A stretch of DNA of 64,000 nt, from contig NW_019211457.1 of assembly GCF_002443255.2 (NCBI RefSeq), positions 35,532,105 through 35,596,104 of the forward strand, read 5' to 3'. The translations under genes and the position numbers were made by a program. Shown in pieces: positions 13,301-24,915 of the stretch (its first letter is position 1; every line of letters starts with the position of its first letter). The stretch comes from Varroa destructor (Eukaryota > Arthropoda > Arachnida > Mesostigmata > Varroidae). The notes beneath the pieces were generated by a model that was given only the letters and a program-made list of their open reading frames with translations, was not told the DNA's origin and made no database searches.

Positions 13301-16060
13301 CGTTCACGCTCCGTCCCTCTCAGCTTTAGCCACCACTGAACTGCATAGCCCATAATAATATCCTACCCGATCGAACCGCCGGCCTGCTTCTATCCACACT
13401 ATATCAAACCAACCCATGCAGGCCGCGCACTTCCTATTTATAGTATGCATGCAGTCTGCCTGTACACATCTGAACCCATTTGGTAAGCTAAAAGCAATCG
13501 TCGAAGCCTATAAGGATAGAAGAAAGCCTTGTAAGAGAGAAGATGGATAAGGAGGTAACCTAGAATTTAAAGTGGAGGTAAAATCGGTCTGACACCTCTC
13601 ACTCGACGGTAATTTGGTTTTATTTGCATTTGTATGTAGTAATAAGGTTTCGTATGCTGTCGCATATTAAATCGGTCACGATCGAACAACCATGATTCCT
13701 AATGTATTGACGAGCTAGTAACGATCACGATGATATTCATAAACAATCTTACAACAGTGGAACAAACAATGACGACGAATGATCGTGTTCGTAGTTAACT
13801 GATTGCCTGTACGTCGGTGTCTGAGGATCTTGTAGAGGAAACGGTAGGTTAGCTCGTATTGCAAAGCACATAATACTGCACTGTACTCAACAAAGCTGAC
13901 CAGGCAGACAGAAGGAGTACTATTCGCGTGATATACTAGAGTAGTAATTATTTCTTTGCTTTGAACAATATATAGCTCCGTACAACGTTTCATAATATGT
14001 ATTTTGAGGGAAGTCCTACTTGACAAACGTTCTTTAAATATGAACTCTACCGAGTACTTGATTGCGCATATCTGTTTTTCTTTGGCAGCAGCCTACTCGC
14101 GACATGTTCCTAAAATGGTATGGAATCATTTCATGTGCAGAAGAAATACACTTGTTTTTATCATAACCACTCGTTTAAAGTACCGAACTTCGCCAGCTAC
14201 AACGCACACGCGCATGTCGGATCTCGCGAAGTTGGATACCTCTTTTGATTTGCTTCTCCGATCTAGGTACGGTACATCAAAATCTAAGTTTTAGCTGTCA
14301 GGACAATTACAGTTCTTGTCCTAGCAAGTGTTTTTTTTTACAGCGCACTCGGTGGTATACCGTGTATGAATACAAAGCATCGTGCCGTCGAACACGCCTC
14401 GGATGATGTCACACAGGAGAGTACGGATCCAGTTGTTAGCTCGTCGTAGCGAAAACCCAACAGAAGCACTGGGCGTACCGAACTAAATTATAGCCACGTA
14501 ATCCGCGTTCGACTATTGCTACAACAACATCCGTTGAGGGGAAAGCTAAAAAGTATATGTGTATGTATCATCATTTCATTAATCACTGTCGTCCTCTTGT
14601 AGATAGACCCGCATAGATCCCTTCCACTCTCTCCCGATTCTTCGCCTAGTCGGTCTGTATTCATCTGTTATATATGCAACTATATAGACGTCGTGCTGAT
14701 AATACCAGTTATTCATTAGCGCCATCACAATGACACTGGCCCTGGTGAATCCTGAATGAGTGAGTACCCGTTGAACTGAAATTCTACAATAGGCGTACAG
14801 CATCCCAACAACAGCAAGCCGTTTGGTCTCCACATCTATCTTTGATAACCAGTCATCCACGGACCGCTGTTGCTACCATCGTTAACATTACTTTGAATTC
14901 AATAAGCAATTTTTTTTACCATACCTTTTCTACCATATTGTTACCATAGGCGCGAGGGGCATTTATTTTTCCAATGGGGCGTAATGCTAATTTAGTTGAC
15001 TCTTTTCGGCGACATGCATATTCCATTTAGGTTCTACAAAATGAGAGTAACAGGCTAGTTCGCACATTTTGACGACAAGCTACCGATAACCACCTACCGA
15101 GATCGTTATTACGAAAGCGATTCAACGGGAGTACTGCGTCTAAAGAGTATTGAGTATATAGGGGCACGTACCGTAACCGTTCGAATCCCGCTCGAAATAA
15201 TCCTTATCTCTCTTTTCTGCTTCAAAATAGTTCAAGCAACACATAATAGGCATTCAATTGAATCTTGAGCAAACGTTTTGACTTCGCACGTTTTGTTGTT
15301 CAACTTGCGTGTACAACTAGGATTTTTTCCAAAAGGTCTGATAATGTCTGTTGGAGAAAACGTTAGGGGATGGATCAATTGGAACGGGCTCATTGGACAA
15401 AGACAGCTTAACGAGAACGGGAACAAGCGCGGCTAGATGTTTCAAATCCTTGCCCTACGCACTGGGTCCCCCGCGTTTTCGAATCACTAAGAAGTAAAAG
15501 TAATTGACTAACTGAATCAGAGAAATCAAATTGCTGTAGCAGAGTAGCTGCGGAAGAGATGACGGGACTGGATCTCAGGAGAGTTGCAACTCACTAACTG
15601 TAGTTGAATGTTAGGTTGGATGCAACACAAACTAAAATCGTCCATATTTGGAACAGGTTGATAAAATAATCCTCGATTGAGGTAGGGCAATATAATTGTT
15701 GGCGTATACTATAATTTGTTTTAGGCCGAATGCAACGTCAACGACTAGCCGTGTTGGCTAGCTAAATTATAAATGGTGCTCGTCTAGTGACCGCTAATAC
15801 TTGGCATGGCTCTGAATATGATCGTAGAAAACAGAAAATGCTGTGTTCATCTCTGTACTTCTCACTGTTGCAATGAAAAAACAGCAACGCCGATGCGAAC
15901 GTTACGCCGTCATACTGTGGCCGTTACCGGGCTCATGTCGGACTGGACGAATTTGACGATAGATGAAAACGATGGACAGATAGACATCGCGATATAAATA
16001 GACCAACCGAACAAGATCGTCAGTAGGTACGCATATACAGCGATAGGCCGACAGCCGTCA
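10363..16060. other. Non-coding stretch without recognisable genes
   Basis: Mostly AT-rich DNA with scattered chance frames on both strands. Higher-GC patches occur at about 12040-12330 and 12960-13450. The latter has a purine-rich to pyrimidine-rich switch near 13170. No tRNA, transposon or protein motif was identified. Confidence 0.6.
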
Positions 16061-16596
16061 TATGAAGAAGTCTTTAGCTGCGTGCTAGCGTGTTAATGTC
16101 TCTCTGTGTAAGTGTATGTTTATATGTGTCTCCGATCTGCTACATCCGAGAAATAAAGACAGATAATACAAGTCGCCGAAGTGGCGGATTGGCGAGTTGC
16201 TGATTCGAAAATGGCGTGTGGAGCAGCCGATACAACGACAACAGCAATCGTCGCACCAGCAGAAAAACGAAAACGAAGTGAGAAGCAATCGAGCTGAGTC
16301 CAAGCAACGAGTTACTGTGCTCGCGTTGCGACTATCACCACTACCGCTACCGGAGGCCCGGCGGCTATCCAGCATCCCCTTTCCGCCATCACCGCAAATA
16401 TCATCATCGCCACAACCACCACGAAAACCCACCTCTAGCAGAACACGATTGGCACTATCTCACGATTAGAGGCTGGCAGTTGGATCAGCCCGCTCGCGCT
16501 GCCACTGCTGTAGTCGTGGCCGAGAGGTGACGCCTACTACACACACCGCCACACACATGTGCACGAGCTGGCTTCAACAGACATCCGCGGGCTAGG

Positions 16597-16606
16597 TATA
16601 TATAAG
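16597..16606 (+). promoter_or_regulatory. TATA box candidate (TATATATAAG)
   Basis: A near-ideal TATA box inside the GC-rich island, preceded by GC-rich sequence (CCGCGGGC). Initiation would be expected around 16630. No textbook initiator is obvious there (the local sequence is CACCCATAAACAGC). Confidence 0.3.
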
Positions 16607-16689
16607 CGCAGAGACGTACACACCCATAAACAGCAGAAATAACTCTACCACCACCAACGAGAAATGTCAGGCGGTATCCTTACGAACAA

Positions 16690-16730
16690 GCAGGCAGGCA
16701 GGCAGGCAGGCGGACGGACGGACGGACGGA
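16690..16730. repeat. Compound tetranucleotide repeat (CAGG)n-(CGGA)n
   Basis: Five CAGG units pass directly into five CGGA units, a compound microsatellite. It lies within the 25-codon frame that starts at 16664 and would encode Gln/Ala/Gly/Arg followed by Gly/Arg/Thr/Asp repeats. Confidence 0.9.
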
Positions 16731-17735
16731 CCAGCAAATGAACAAAGAGTCACTAGAAGCGCCACCAGCATTGACTGCCAGAGCAGTGGTCACGGCAGCT
16801 AAGTTAATTGCCGTATTACAGCAAGGGCGATGACGATGACCAAGACAAGCTGAACCAAGAAAGAGAAGTCGAAGGTTCATAGCGACTGCTGTTGCTCAGT
16901 GGCTCTTAATCATGACAGTAATGATAACGCTAATCATTCTGGCAGTGTATCAGGACTGAATTGAGCCACGCCGATAACCGCAAACAAGTATGGATGTGAT
17001 AGCCTGCTGCTTATTGTGTATGTACTGTATTACAGATAAATCGAATATTGCTTGCTCGTTTGAAGACGTTCTTTTTCCAGGAACTTGGGACTGAACAACT
17101 TAGAAAGATGGTCATTTCCATGATTGGTAACCAGTAGCCTATATCGGGAAGATAGTTCCGCTGAGCTTCAGACAAGCAGCCACAGTGTATGACGAACTAA
17201 GCTCTAACAACAAATAAACCCGAAATTTCTGACATCACGTTAAATATGACTGGTTCGCCTGTTACCGCTCATGTCATACTTGGGATCAATGTAAATGACT
17301 AACGTCCGGCGATGCGCTTCACCCAGAACTGAAGGGAAGCTGCAAATTGAAAGCTGCATGAAACTCGGTGAAGTAGTGCAACAGCCGTTCTATTATCTTG
17401 ACATCTGTACCTTTAAATTTAACGTTCTAACAAGCTAAATGAAAGGCCTACATGATATTTTTTATCATGTCCATTCCAATCATAATAATGTAATAGAAGG
17501 GGAGATCGCTACCGCTGCTGCTGCATATTCAGTTTGTCAATGGGTTCTTTTTCCCGTCTCCCACTGGTTCTGCAGTTCACAATCGTTGCGTCTGCTGCTT
17601 AATCTGATCGTACTTTTCTGATTTTCCCGTTGTTGTGTGCTGCTAAGAGCTGTGCCATGGCAACAGTCGTCATCTCATGCTACGATCACGACCAGCATTA
17701 CCGTTATAGCTGGAACAGACATATTCGATAAACTT

Positions 17736-18236
17736 TCGGGTTGTCCAAAAAGTATTGACCGTTTTCAATATAAAATTGGGGCATAGAGTAAATGAACTAA
17801 ATATGCGCCATTTCGATTGATGAAGCTTCTGACGTTTTTCCAGCAGCACCAGAATCCTATCACTGTCGATCTTCTGTCATTCTTAAACAAAGAATAATAA
17901 TAATAAGTGATTTTTACATTTCCCCGTTTAAAGTTAATGAACACCATTGAAGCAAAATAGATGATATTCTGATTGTGCAAGATCCGGAGTGTACAGTGAA
18001 TCGTCGAAACCGCCTATCTGGTTTCTCTCAGTTTATTCCAAGCGGCTAAAAGTATATGAATCTGGCATTGTCATGGTGGAAGACGATGTTTCCTTTCGGT
18101 TTTCGCCAGTTCCGATCGATGTTTTTCGAATCATCGTTTGGCCAGGTGACAGTAGCGACTTCAACATTACGATGCAGTATTGCCTTCCTTGGCACCGTCC
18201 TGTACTTTGCGGAGTACGTTTTTCCCTCATCGTCAT
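17736..18236 (-). mobile_element. Degenerate mariner (Tc1/mariner) transposon, transposase C-terminal half
   Basis: On the minus strand, four mariner transposase landmarks appear in the correct order. They are YCIVMLKSLL near 18180 (family YC..L..L); FHHDNAR at about 18058-18081, with the second catalytic Asp; YTPDLAQSEYHLF at about 17955-17993 (family YSPDLAPSDYHLF), where the third catalytic Asp position reads Glu; and the C-terminal WKNVRSFINRNGAYLV at about 17797-17845. A mariner-like terminal repeat (GGGTTGTCCAAAAAGTATTG) starts near 17738. The motifs lie in three different reading frames with stops between them, so the copy is dead. I could not find the N-terminal helix-turn-helix half or the second terminal repeat. 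The 5' portion is lost or decayed beyond recognition by eye. Confidence 0.88.
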
Positions 18237-19927
18237 CCGTGATTACCCGCTTCGGAAATAGCTAACTATGTTGCTACACTTGCATTCATCCGCGTAGCAC
18301 TTGAACGTCAAACTTTCTTTCAAATAGTTAAAGAAGTGTTTGATTGCACCTGTGTGGTTCCCTAGAGACTCTGTTCAGCTTTCGGAACGCACTGATCAAT
18401 TATCGTTCGTAAATGGTCGCCCATTATGAGAAGAGTGTTAGCCATGGACGGCACATGTGTCTTTACCGCAATTACATTGCAGAAACTTCACTGATCTACA
18501 AAATGCTTTATGTTACGTTTGAACAAAGGCTATGCGATGCGAGAGTTTTAGTACGTCTACCGCTGCCAATCGCAATCTCAGCTTTCAAACGATAAACAAT
18601 GCAACCGATACTGACTGGTACGTGATGCCAGAACTCCCCGGCTTAGAAAATCCTTGATACAAGTTTACAAAAACATTTCCGACAAAACAATGTATAGATA
18701 TACGAGAGTTAGCGTCCGCACCGGGTGACGCCGAGTCTCATGTATCTCTGTTACTTAGGGCCATAGCTGAAACGTTATTGCTACAAAGATTTTTTGTTTG
18801 CATATCGTAAAAGATCGCTAAAACTTCAATTGGGCGCAAACAACGGCAACTGGGTAGATCGAAGGACTTGTCCTCAATTTCAGTGTTGTGTTGAAGCTTG
18901 TTTTTGTGTAGGATTGACCCCACGAATGGCAGTAATATATCCTATTGTCGAAACAACTAAGTATTTCCTTCTCACATATTATTTTTGGTTGTTAAGAAGA
19001 GGATGATCTGACAGTTCTCGTTGTGCTCGAATTGTCCTTTATGACAATTGTATCAAGAACAGCGGATGCATCAGTCTTAGGAAAGCTGCGCTCATTTCTC
19101 TTCTTTAGATAAAGAGAAAAATGTTCTTCATTTATGCATATGGCGTAAATTAAATCCAATAGGTAAATTGTGATGCAAGCTGTTAGATTTAGGCTAGTGC
19201 CGTATTTCGTACATTCGCATAATTCTGCTTTCGAATGAGCAGTCTAATTAGTAAGACAGTATTTCTCAGTTGAAGAAGATGCCTGTGCTAACAACTGACG
19301 TCTCGAAGCAGCTTGTTGGCGGGCACTGTTTATGCGCAAGCTTTAAGGGGCGTCATGCCTGTCACCAGTGATGAGGTCGCTGACTAAGCATAATTCTCGT
19401 GTCATATCATGCTAATAGAGCCGCGACAATTGGTTTTTCTAGAGACTGGAACTATGAGGGGTATGAGCAAGCTGTTTGACTCACCCTCTGCGCTGATCGC
19501 CGCCACTCTAATCCACCCCACGTCATCTGATTGTGCTGATCCCGATTCGACCACTCGCTGTGGTAGTCGTCGTCATCGTCGTCCCCTCTCTCAGTCCAGG
19601 AAAGAAGTGTAACAATTACATCCCCCCGAAATAACCTCACAATCCACTCATCGCTAATACTGTATTAATTCGGTGTTCGTCTTTTCGTGGCACTATTTGC
19701 CATGCATCTGTATTTTTTTTTACTCCTTCATGTTATACCGTTTTAGCAAAGCATCGTTAAAAGTCAAAGAGTTGAGCACATTAGACGAAATCGTGATATT
19801 GGACTCTATAGAAACAGAACTATGTGTAGCACTGTCTTTGTTGTCCGGGTGTTTACTGCACTTTTTCATATCGATGGAAATGGCACCGGATTAAATATTA
19901 GTGCTCTCTCGAAGATAGACCGGCTCT
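18237..19927. other. Non-coding stretch, possible 5' remains of the mariner copy at its left edge
   Basis: The first few hundred bases could hold the unrecognisable N-terminal part of the mariner element on the minus strand. Beyond that only short chance frames are present. Just before the hairpin at 19928 there is an imperfect tandem duplication of a roughly 20-base unit containing GATAGACCGGCTC. Confidence 0.4.
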
Positions 19928-19984
19928 CTCGGATAGACCGGCTCGCTTCCAATTCGGAATTGGAAGCGAGCCGGTCTATCCGAG
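19928..19984. repeat. Perfect 27-bp inverted repeat with 3-base loop (snap-back hairpin)
   Basis: The left arm 19928-19954 and right arm 19958-19984 are exact reverse complements, separated only by CGG. The arm starts CTCGGATAGACCGG and ends CCAATT. Immediately upstream the GATAGACCGGCTC unit is present a second time in direct orientation. Pairing stops abruptly outside the arms. The arms are too perfect and the loop too short for a typical microRNA precursor. The form suits a recent template-switch event, a cruciform site, or an assembly or read fold-back artefact. Confidence 0.95.
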
Positions 19985-20707
19985 CAACTAGCGTGTTGCT
20001 TTCCCGTTAGCCGCTATAGAGTATTGTCGGCCTGTTAGGACGGTTAGCAACTGCAAGTGCCTTTCTGTCGTCGAGCCCTCCTATCGCCATAGGTCCGGCG
20101 GATGTCAACTCTCCTTCACATAGCGACAGAAGATAAACGTCTTCTTGTCGTTACTTACAGTTTTCTGTCCGAAAGTTCTACCGTGTAACATTTTTATGGC
20201 CTGCAATAACAGATTCTGTGTTATTTTTCCCTTAGGTAAAAACATGGTAAGGATTTTCTCTGCGTTTCCTAACCTGTGTACAATCGAGCTAAAAATGCAC
20301 ACACATGAGACAGGTTTCGTCAATGACGGACGAACGAACGAATGACGAACAAATAACGAACCGCACTGACACAGTAAATTTACTAATTTGCGTCCAAATC
20401 GGATACGCATTCGCGAAATATCATCCTTTTTTTACTAAAGGTCGGGTAGGCATTTTTGCTAGATGAAAAGTAATACATCACGTATATATGGTACATTTGG
20501 AAAAACGTTCTGTGAGAAGTAACAACACTAGGAAATCAGGTAGCAGCTGCCTTAGAGTCAGGACCTTTCAAAGAGCAAGGATATGATGGCACAGGTCCGA
20601 CGCTGTGAGGGTAGACAAAGTGTGAACCGACACAACGGAGTGAGCGTAAAGAAAGCAGATCGAGCTACTGTGATTGTCACCTAATAACAGAACAGCCATT
20701 AGACGCG

Positions 20708-21133
20708 ATGCGACAACGCGAAGCACCTGATTACACGAAGCCGCAGATGACACCCCAATACCTTTCTACTCCGTCTTTTTTCTTTTCACCTGGTAGAGTC
20801 AACAGCGATCACCGACACCTTAATATAACCACTCCCACGTTAGATGACATCATAACGGAACATCGGATATATCTGTATACATGTACACTGCGCATACATC
20901 ATATCGGGAAGAGCGTACATATTAGAGAGCATTCGGAAGCCGTTCTGGTTGCGGGTACGACCATCGGCTCCTATCGGACGCCCCAGCGGCAGGCGACAAA
21001 ATACTCTGGGCTGGCTGCAAATTCAACTGACAGTCACCACACATTAGCTTATGTGTATAAAGCAATGTTAGGCACTTCTTTGACATCAGGCCCTAAACAG
21101 ATTTGGACCGGCTGCGATAGATTTCTTATGTAG
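20708..21133 (+). CDS. Unrecognised 141-codon open frame
   Basis: Runs from ATG 20708 to TAG 21131. The predicted protein is Thr/Ser/His-rich (for example HHTLAYVYKAML near the C-terminus), with no signal peptide, membrane segment or recognised motif. The length is only mildly unexpected for a 64-kb window read in six frames. A chance frame is the simplest explanation. Confidence 0.12.
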   Translation: MRQREAPDYTKPQMTPQYLSTPSFFFSPGRVNSDHRHLNITTPTLDDIITEHRIYLYTCTLRIHHIGKSVHIREHSEAVLVAGTTIGSYRTPQRQATKYSGLAANSTDSHHTLAYVYKAMLGTSLTSGPKQIWTGCDRFLM

Positions 21134-21785
21134 ATGTTTATTCGCTTAATGCATGTGCTGTGCTAGACATGGTCTGCCATCGTCTTGCTTCCTTTCTTTT
21201 ACCTATATGTGTGTCTAACATATATGTCACGATCACATGGCAGGATATCGCCCTGAGCAGCGGCGGTGATTAATATTAACATTTGCCAAGTAACCACAAG
21301 AAGATGTTCAGTCAAACGCTAGCAATGCGCTCAGGATAATGTATGGGAGAACAAGCAAGGTTATATCGAAGATCAAAAAGATAGGCTTAGAACAGGACGC
21401 ATGAAAATGAAAGAGACTTCGGACTCGAGCACAACAATAATATGTTTTCCTATTTTTTTCTTAGCTGAGCGACAAACAAAGCATTCACGGGGTGACTAAA
21501 CTACCCCAGCCCCCCACAAGCGTGGGCAGGTCAGTTTCAATCAAACGCGACGGGTGAAGCTAGCTACGAAGAAATCATTAGCTTTGCTCATTAGATCTTG
21601 GTGGTACACGCAGCGAAATTAGCAATCAAATTTTACTGCTAAAAAACTTAAAGCAGGATTTTTCTGACTTTACTGACACTTCTTGCCGAAACCGTATAAG
21701 TGCTCAACTAGAAAGGAGAAAATAGAAATTGAGTAAGTACTCGCCTACACACACTCTAAGTCGACGAACTATCAATTTTTGCTTG

Positions 21786-21809
21786 TGTGTATATATATAT
21801 ATATATATG
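21786..21809. repeat. (TA)n dinucleotide microsatellite
   Basis: About eleven TA units following a short GTGTGT run, a transitional GT-to-AT microsatellite. Confidence 0.95.
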
Positions 21810-24800
21810 ACGTATTCAATTCTGGAGCGTAAGCAACTGGACCCACAAGCTCAATTGTCGTACGATTGAACCAACAAAAAGCTTACACACACATAGCTCT
21901 ATATAATATTATACGCGATGTATAACTAAGGCTTCTTTGCCACATTACACTACTATATGAACGGTAACAGGCAGGTAATCATAATAACGGTATACCAAAC
22001 AAGCCCTTGAGCAGATCTATCTAGAAGAAATGGACAGTTCTATGATTTGCCATTTCGGTGTCCTTTTGGTGTATCAGGCCGTATTTGACCACAGCGACAA
22101 CAGTTCTCAAGGAGTGGGTCGTATCTATGTGCTTGTTATTATTATATGTGGTTGTCATGTGAGCTCACTTGTTGGCAAAGTTGCTTCGCTTATACATTTG
22201 AATTCAGTCGATCGTTGCGTAGACTTGTGTGAATTTTGTTCCCTGGTGCCATCGATGCAGCGAATGAAGTGACGGTTTTCGTGTCGTCTATATATTTGTG
22301 CGTACCTTGCCGGCCGTCGCCGGTGTTATCGGTCCATCTCCCTGGTAACCAACTATCAACCCCCTCTCGTTCGCCCGCTGTTCGCTATTCATGCATCCTT
22401 AGTACTCACTAAGCCAACCAGCCCCCATGTCCTGAAACCAGCCAAACTACCAATCCGGTGGTCGAGATCCTTGGCCTAACGCTTAAGGCGCGACTATGGC
22501 ATTTCTCGATCGCATACAGTTTTCATATAAGCGGATACCGGCACTGCTGCGACATTTACCGTTATATGGTGTATTCGTTTTTACAGTACGTTCACAGTGT
22601 GCTGCTTCAAGTTCCGCCAAAGATATATACTACGCAGTGAATAATACCATTCGATCTACGCTCATATTTTGTTTCGTAAATATCCTTGCCATGCACTTTT
22701 ATCGAAGAGAAAATATATTCAAATGCTGTGCTCAATTCGATCCGGAATATACCTAATACATAGTATAACGAATCTGGGCACCCACAACATGAGTGCAGCA
22801 AATTATCTTGCTAAGACTCTAGCGTAAACGTAGAAACATAACTCCGTAACGCACTAAAGCCTTTGTGGAGTTACCCTGAACGTCCCAGAGATACCCATGC
22901 TGTTGGCTAATCCAGTTAGTAAAGATAATCCTACGCCTCCTTGCCAGATCTACTTCACTTGAGCTGTATGATATGTATATCTATCGACCTCATCTTGCCT
23001 TACTCGTTTGAGGGTTAATGCCGAAAGTAAACTAAGTGACTCTACTAAGCTATAAGCTTCGCTGCTCCAAAGACGGCGACCGACCAACCGACGTGGACAC
23101 CGTGTTCGTCAGCCGGCTAGGCTAACTCCATCTTTGCTGTTGAGCTGGCAATATGAAGCGTTGCAGCGAACAGCCTTTTTTGTGACTCGCCATCACCACT
23201 GCGCTTGTTGGTTGGCTCGTTTGAAGAAAACAGAGCAAGGTACTGTCGGCAACGAAAGGGAGAGGATTTTTGGCGGGAAAATTGGCAAAAATTTAAATCT
23301 TACTTTTGCCCGATGATGGATTGTGGCTAGTGTGTGCTAGCCTGAACCAGTTGGGGGAAACCCCGCTGCGGCAGCGCTACGTACAGTGCAAAGGGAAGAA
23401 AGGCATGTGAGATTGCTGCCGATCAGAAGGAGACAGCAGCGGCGTCGGTAAGATTGGGCTCCGGATCAATTGGCGACTGGGAAACTCCAAATATAAATTC
23501 CTTATTTCGCTCGCGTTGCGTCGTTTCGCCATGCGTTTTTCCTTCTTCCCCCAAGCATGTCCCTTTCACATGCATTTCTTTCCTAGGTCTGCAGGGGACT
23601 ATGTACCGCCTCACTAGCCGCAGTCAGCAGCTCGATACCTTGTAGCCTATCGGAAGCGATGCGTATCCTCGCGTAACTCTTAGGGGTGCATCAAAGCAGG
23701 ACGAGGAGCAGATCGATCAAGATTGGAGCCAATTGGAGCCCCCGGTTGGCAAGCAACGCAGAGGGAGGTTTAGGATGCGAAGTCCCGCATCGAGGTCGGT
23801 ACGGATTCAAATCTGGGTGTGGGTTTTGGGTCTTCTGTAGAAAAAAAGGAGAGAGGCGCTGGTGATTGGTGGGCTGTAGGGAAGCTGGGCGATGAAATTG
23901 AGATTTGTTACAGCCCACCAAACAAAGCTAAGAAGAGAGGACAGAAATGTCGCAAATGGAAGAAACATCCTAAACTGTTGATCGCTGGTCTCATTCTCTG
24001 CCCCGACGATTTATCCGTTGGAAGGATCACAAGCAGTTGGTGGACGTCACGAGATGCAAATGATGTTTGTGAATATCTGATGATCTCTCTATAGTTATGG
24101 GATTTTTCAGGCAACCACGCTGCCAAAATGCTTCAATATTTATGAACACATTGCTGACCTGGAGTGATTACATTTCGTCGAGAGATGCTATAAAACAGCG
24201 GCGATAACGGTGTAAACATAGTTACGGAAGCTAGGAAATTGTCAGTAAAAATGTGTAGATAGCAATAGATACAAGTTTCGGCGACCCACAGGAAGTTCCT
24301 CGAGGGTTGGAGGCAACAGATGAGCAAATTTCACTTAAATTTGCGGTGAGTCGCAGCAGTGAACTTTGCAAGATTAGCACACATCCCGTTCCCATGCGCC
24401 TTATCGCGCTCTTCAGCTATCAATTCCAGTGAAGTTAGGGCACGAGGGCGCAAAGCGGGTCACAGTGAGGAACGGCGAAATGCAGGGAAATTATGTTGAG
24501 GGGGGGAATGTCACCTGCAGGTCATATGGCTATCGAACTAGATGCGTCCATTGGCAGGCACAGGAAAAAAGGCTCTGCGTCCTAAGGCAAAAAAATGTAC
24601 CCTTGAATTGGTAGTAACCTTAACAGTAAGAGCGAACGCTGACCCTATGAGGGAGGAAGTTTTCAGTTTAGCCCCTTCCTTAGTCGGTTACCGAGGCTAG
24701 TAGAGTGACCAAGTGGGACGGTACCCCACTAACGGCTAGTGGACAAGATCAGAGACAACGGGAGGGACATCGTTGGAGCGCGGGCTGGCGTTCAGGAAAC

Positions 24801-24876
24801 GACACGGTAATTTCTTTAGGGAGATTGCCAACCAGGCAGGACACCACTGGCCCGCTAGCAGAAGGGCAGTGGGCAA

Positions 24877-24915
24877 CTAGGGATCCCTAGCTTCCCCGAC
24901 GGCAGGCGGGGAAGC
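24877..24915. repeat. Back-to-back palindrome and GC-rich hairpin
   Basis: A perfect 14-base palindrome, CTAGGGATCCCTAG (24877-24890), abuts and shares its last base with a hairpin of 9 bp (GCTTCCCCG / CGGGGAAGC) with an 8-base loop (24890-24915). Both lie in a roughly 900-base patch of higher GC (about 24420-25310) that contains no recognised gene. Confidence 0.85.

Larger units (their letters stand above)
16080..16880. promoter_or_regulatory. GC-rich island with TATA box in the presumed labial intron
   Basis: About 800 bases of higher-GC DNA, rich in trinucleotide CAG/CCA-type codons, set in AT-rich surroundings. The plus strand is open from about 16067 to 16469 (Gln/Ser/Pro-rich, for example QPIQRQQQSSHQQ) but has no ATG near its start. 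A strong TATA element follows at 16597-16606. Downstream is an A/C-rich leader-like stretch with an ATG at 16664 in fair context opening a 25-codon frame. Together these look like a promoter or enhancer island, or an exon of an unannotated transcript. Alternatively it is simply low-complexity DNA. Confidence 0.3.

Noticed and set aside
15170..15200. GTTCGAATCCC on the plus strand, possible tRNA T-arm
   Set aside because: No D-arm/A-box or acceptor stem upstream within tRNA length.
16664..16741. 25-codon frame from ATG 16664
   Set aside because: Most of it is the translated CAGG/CGGA microsatellite, so there is no independent evidence that it is a gene.
19928..19984. MicroRNA precursor interpretation of the hairpins at 19928, 49263 and 62538
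   Set aside because: Perfect stems of 19-27 bp with 3-4 base loops are too short overall and too tightly looped for canonical Drosha/Dicer processing.
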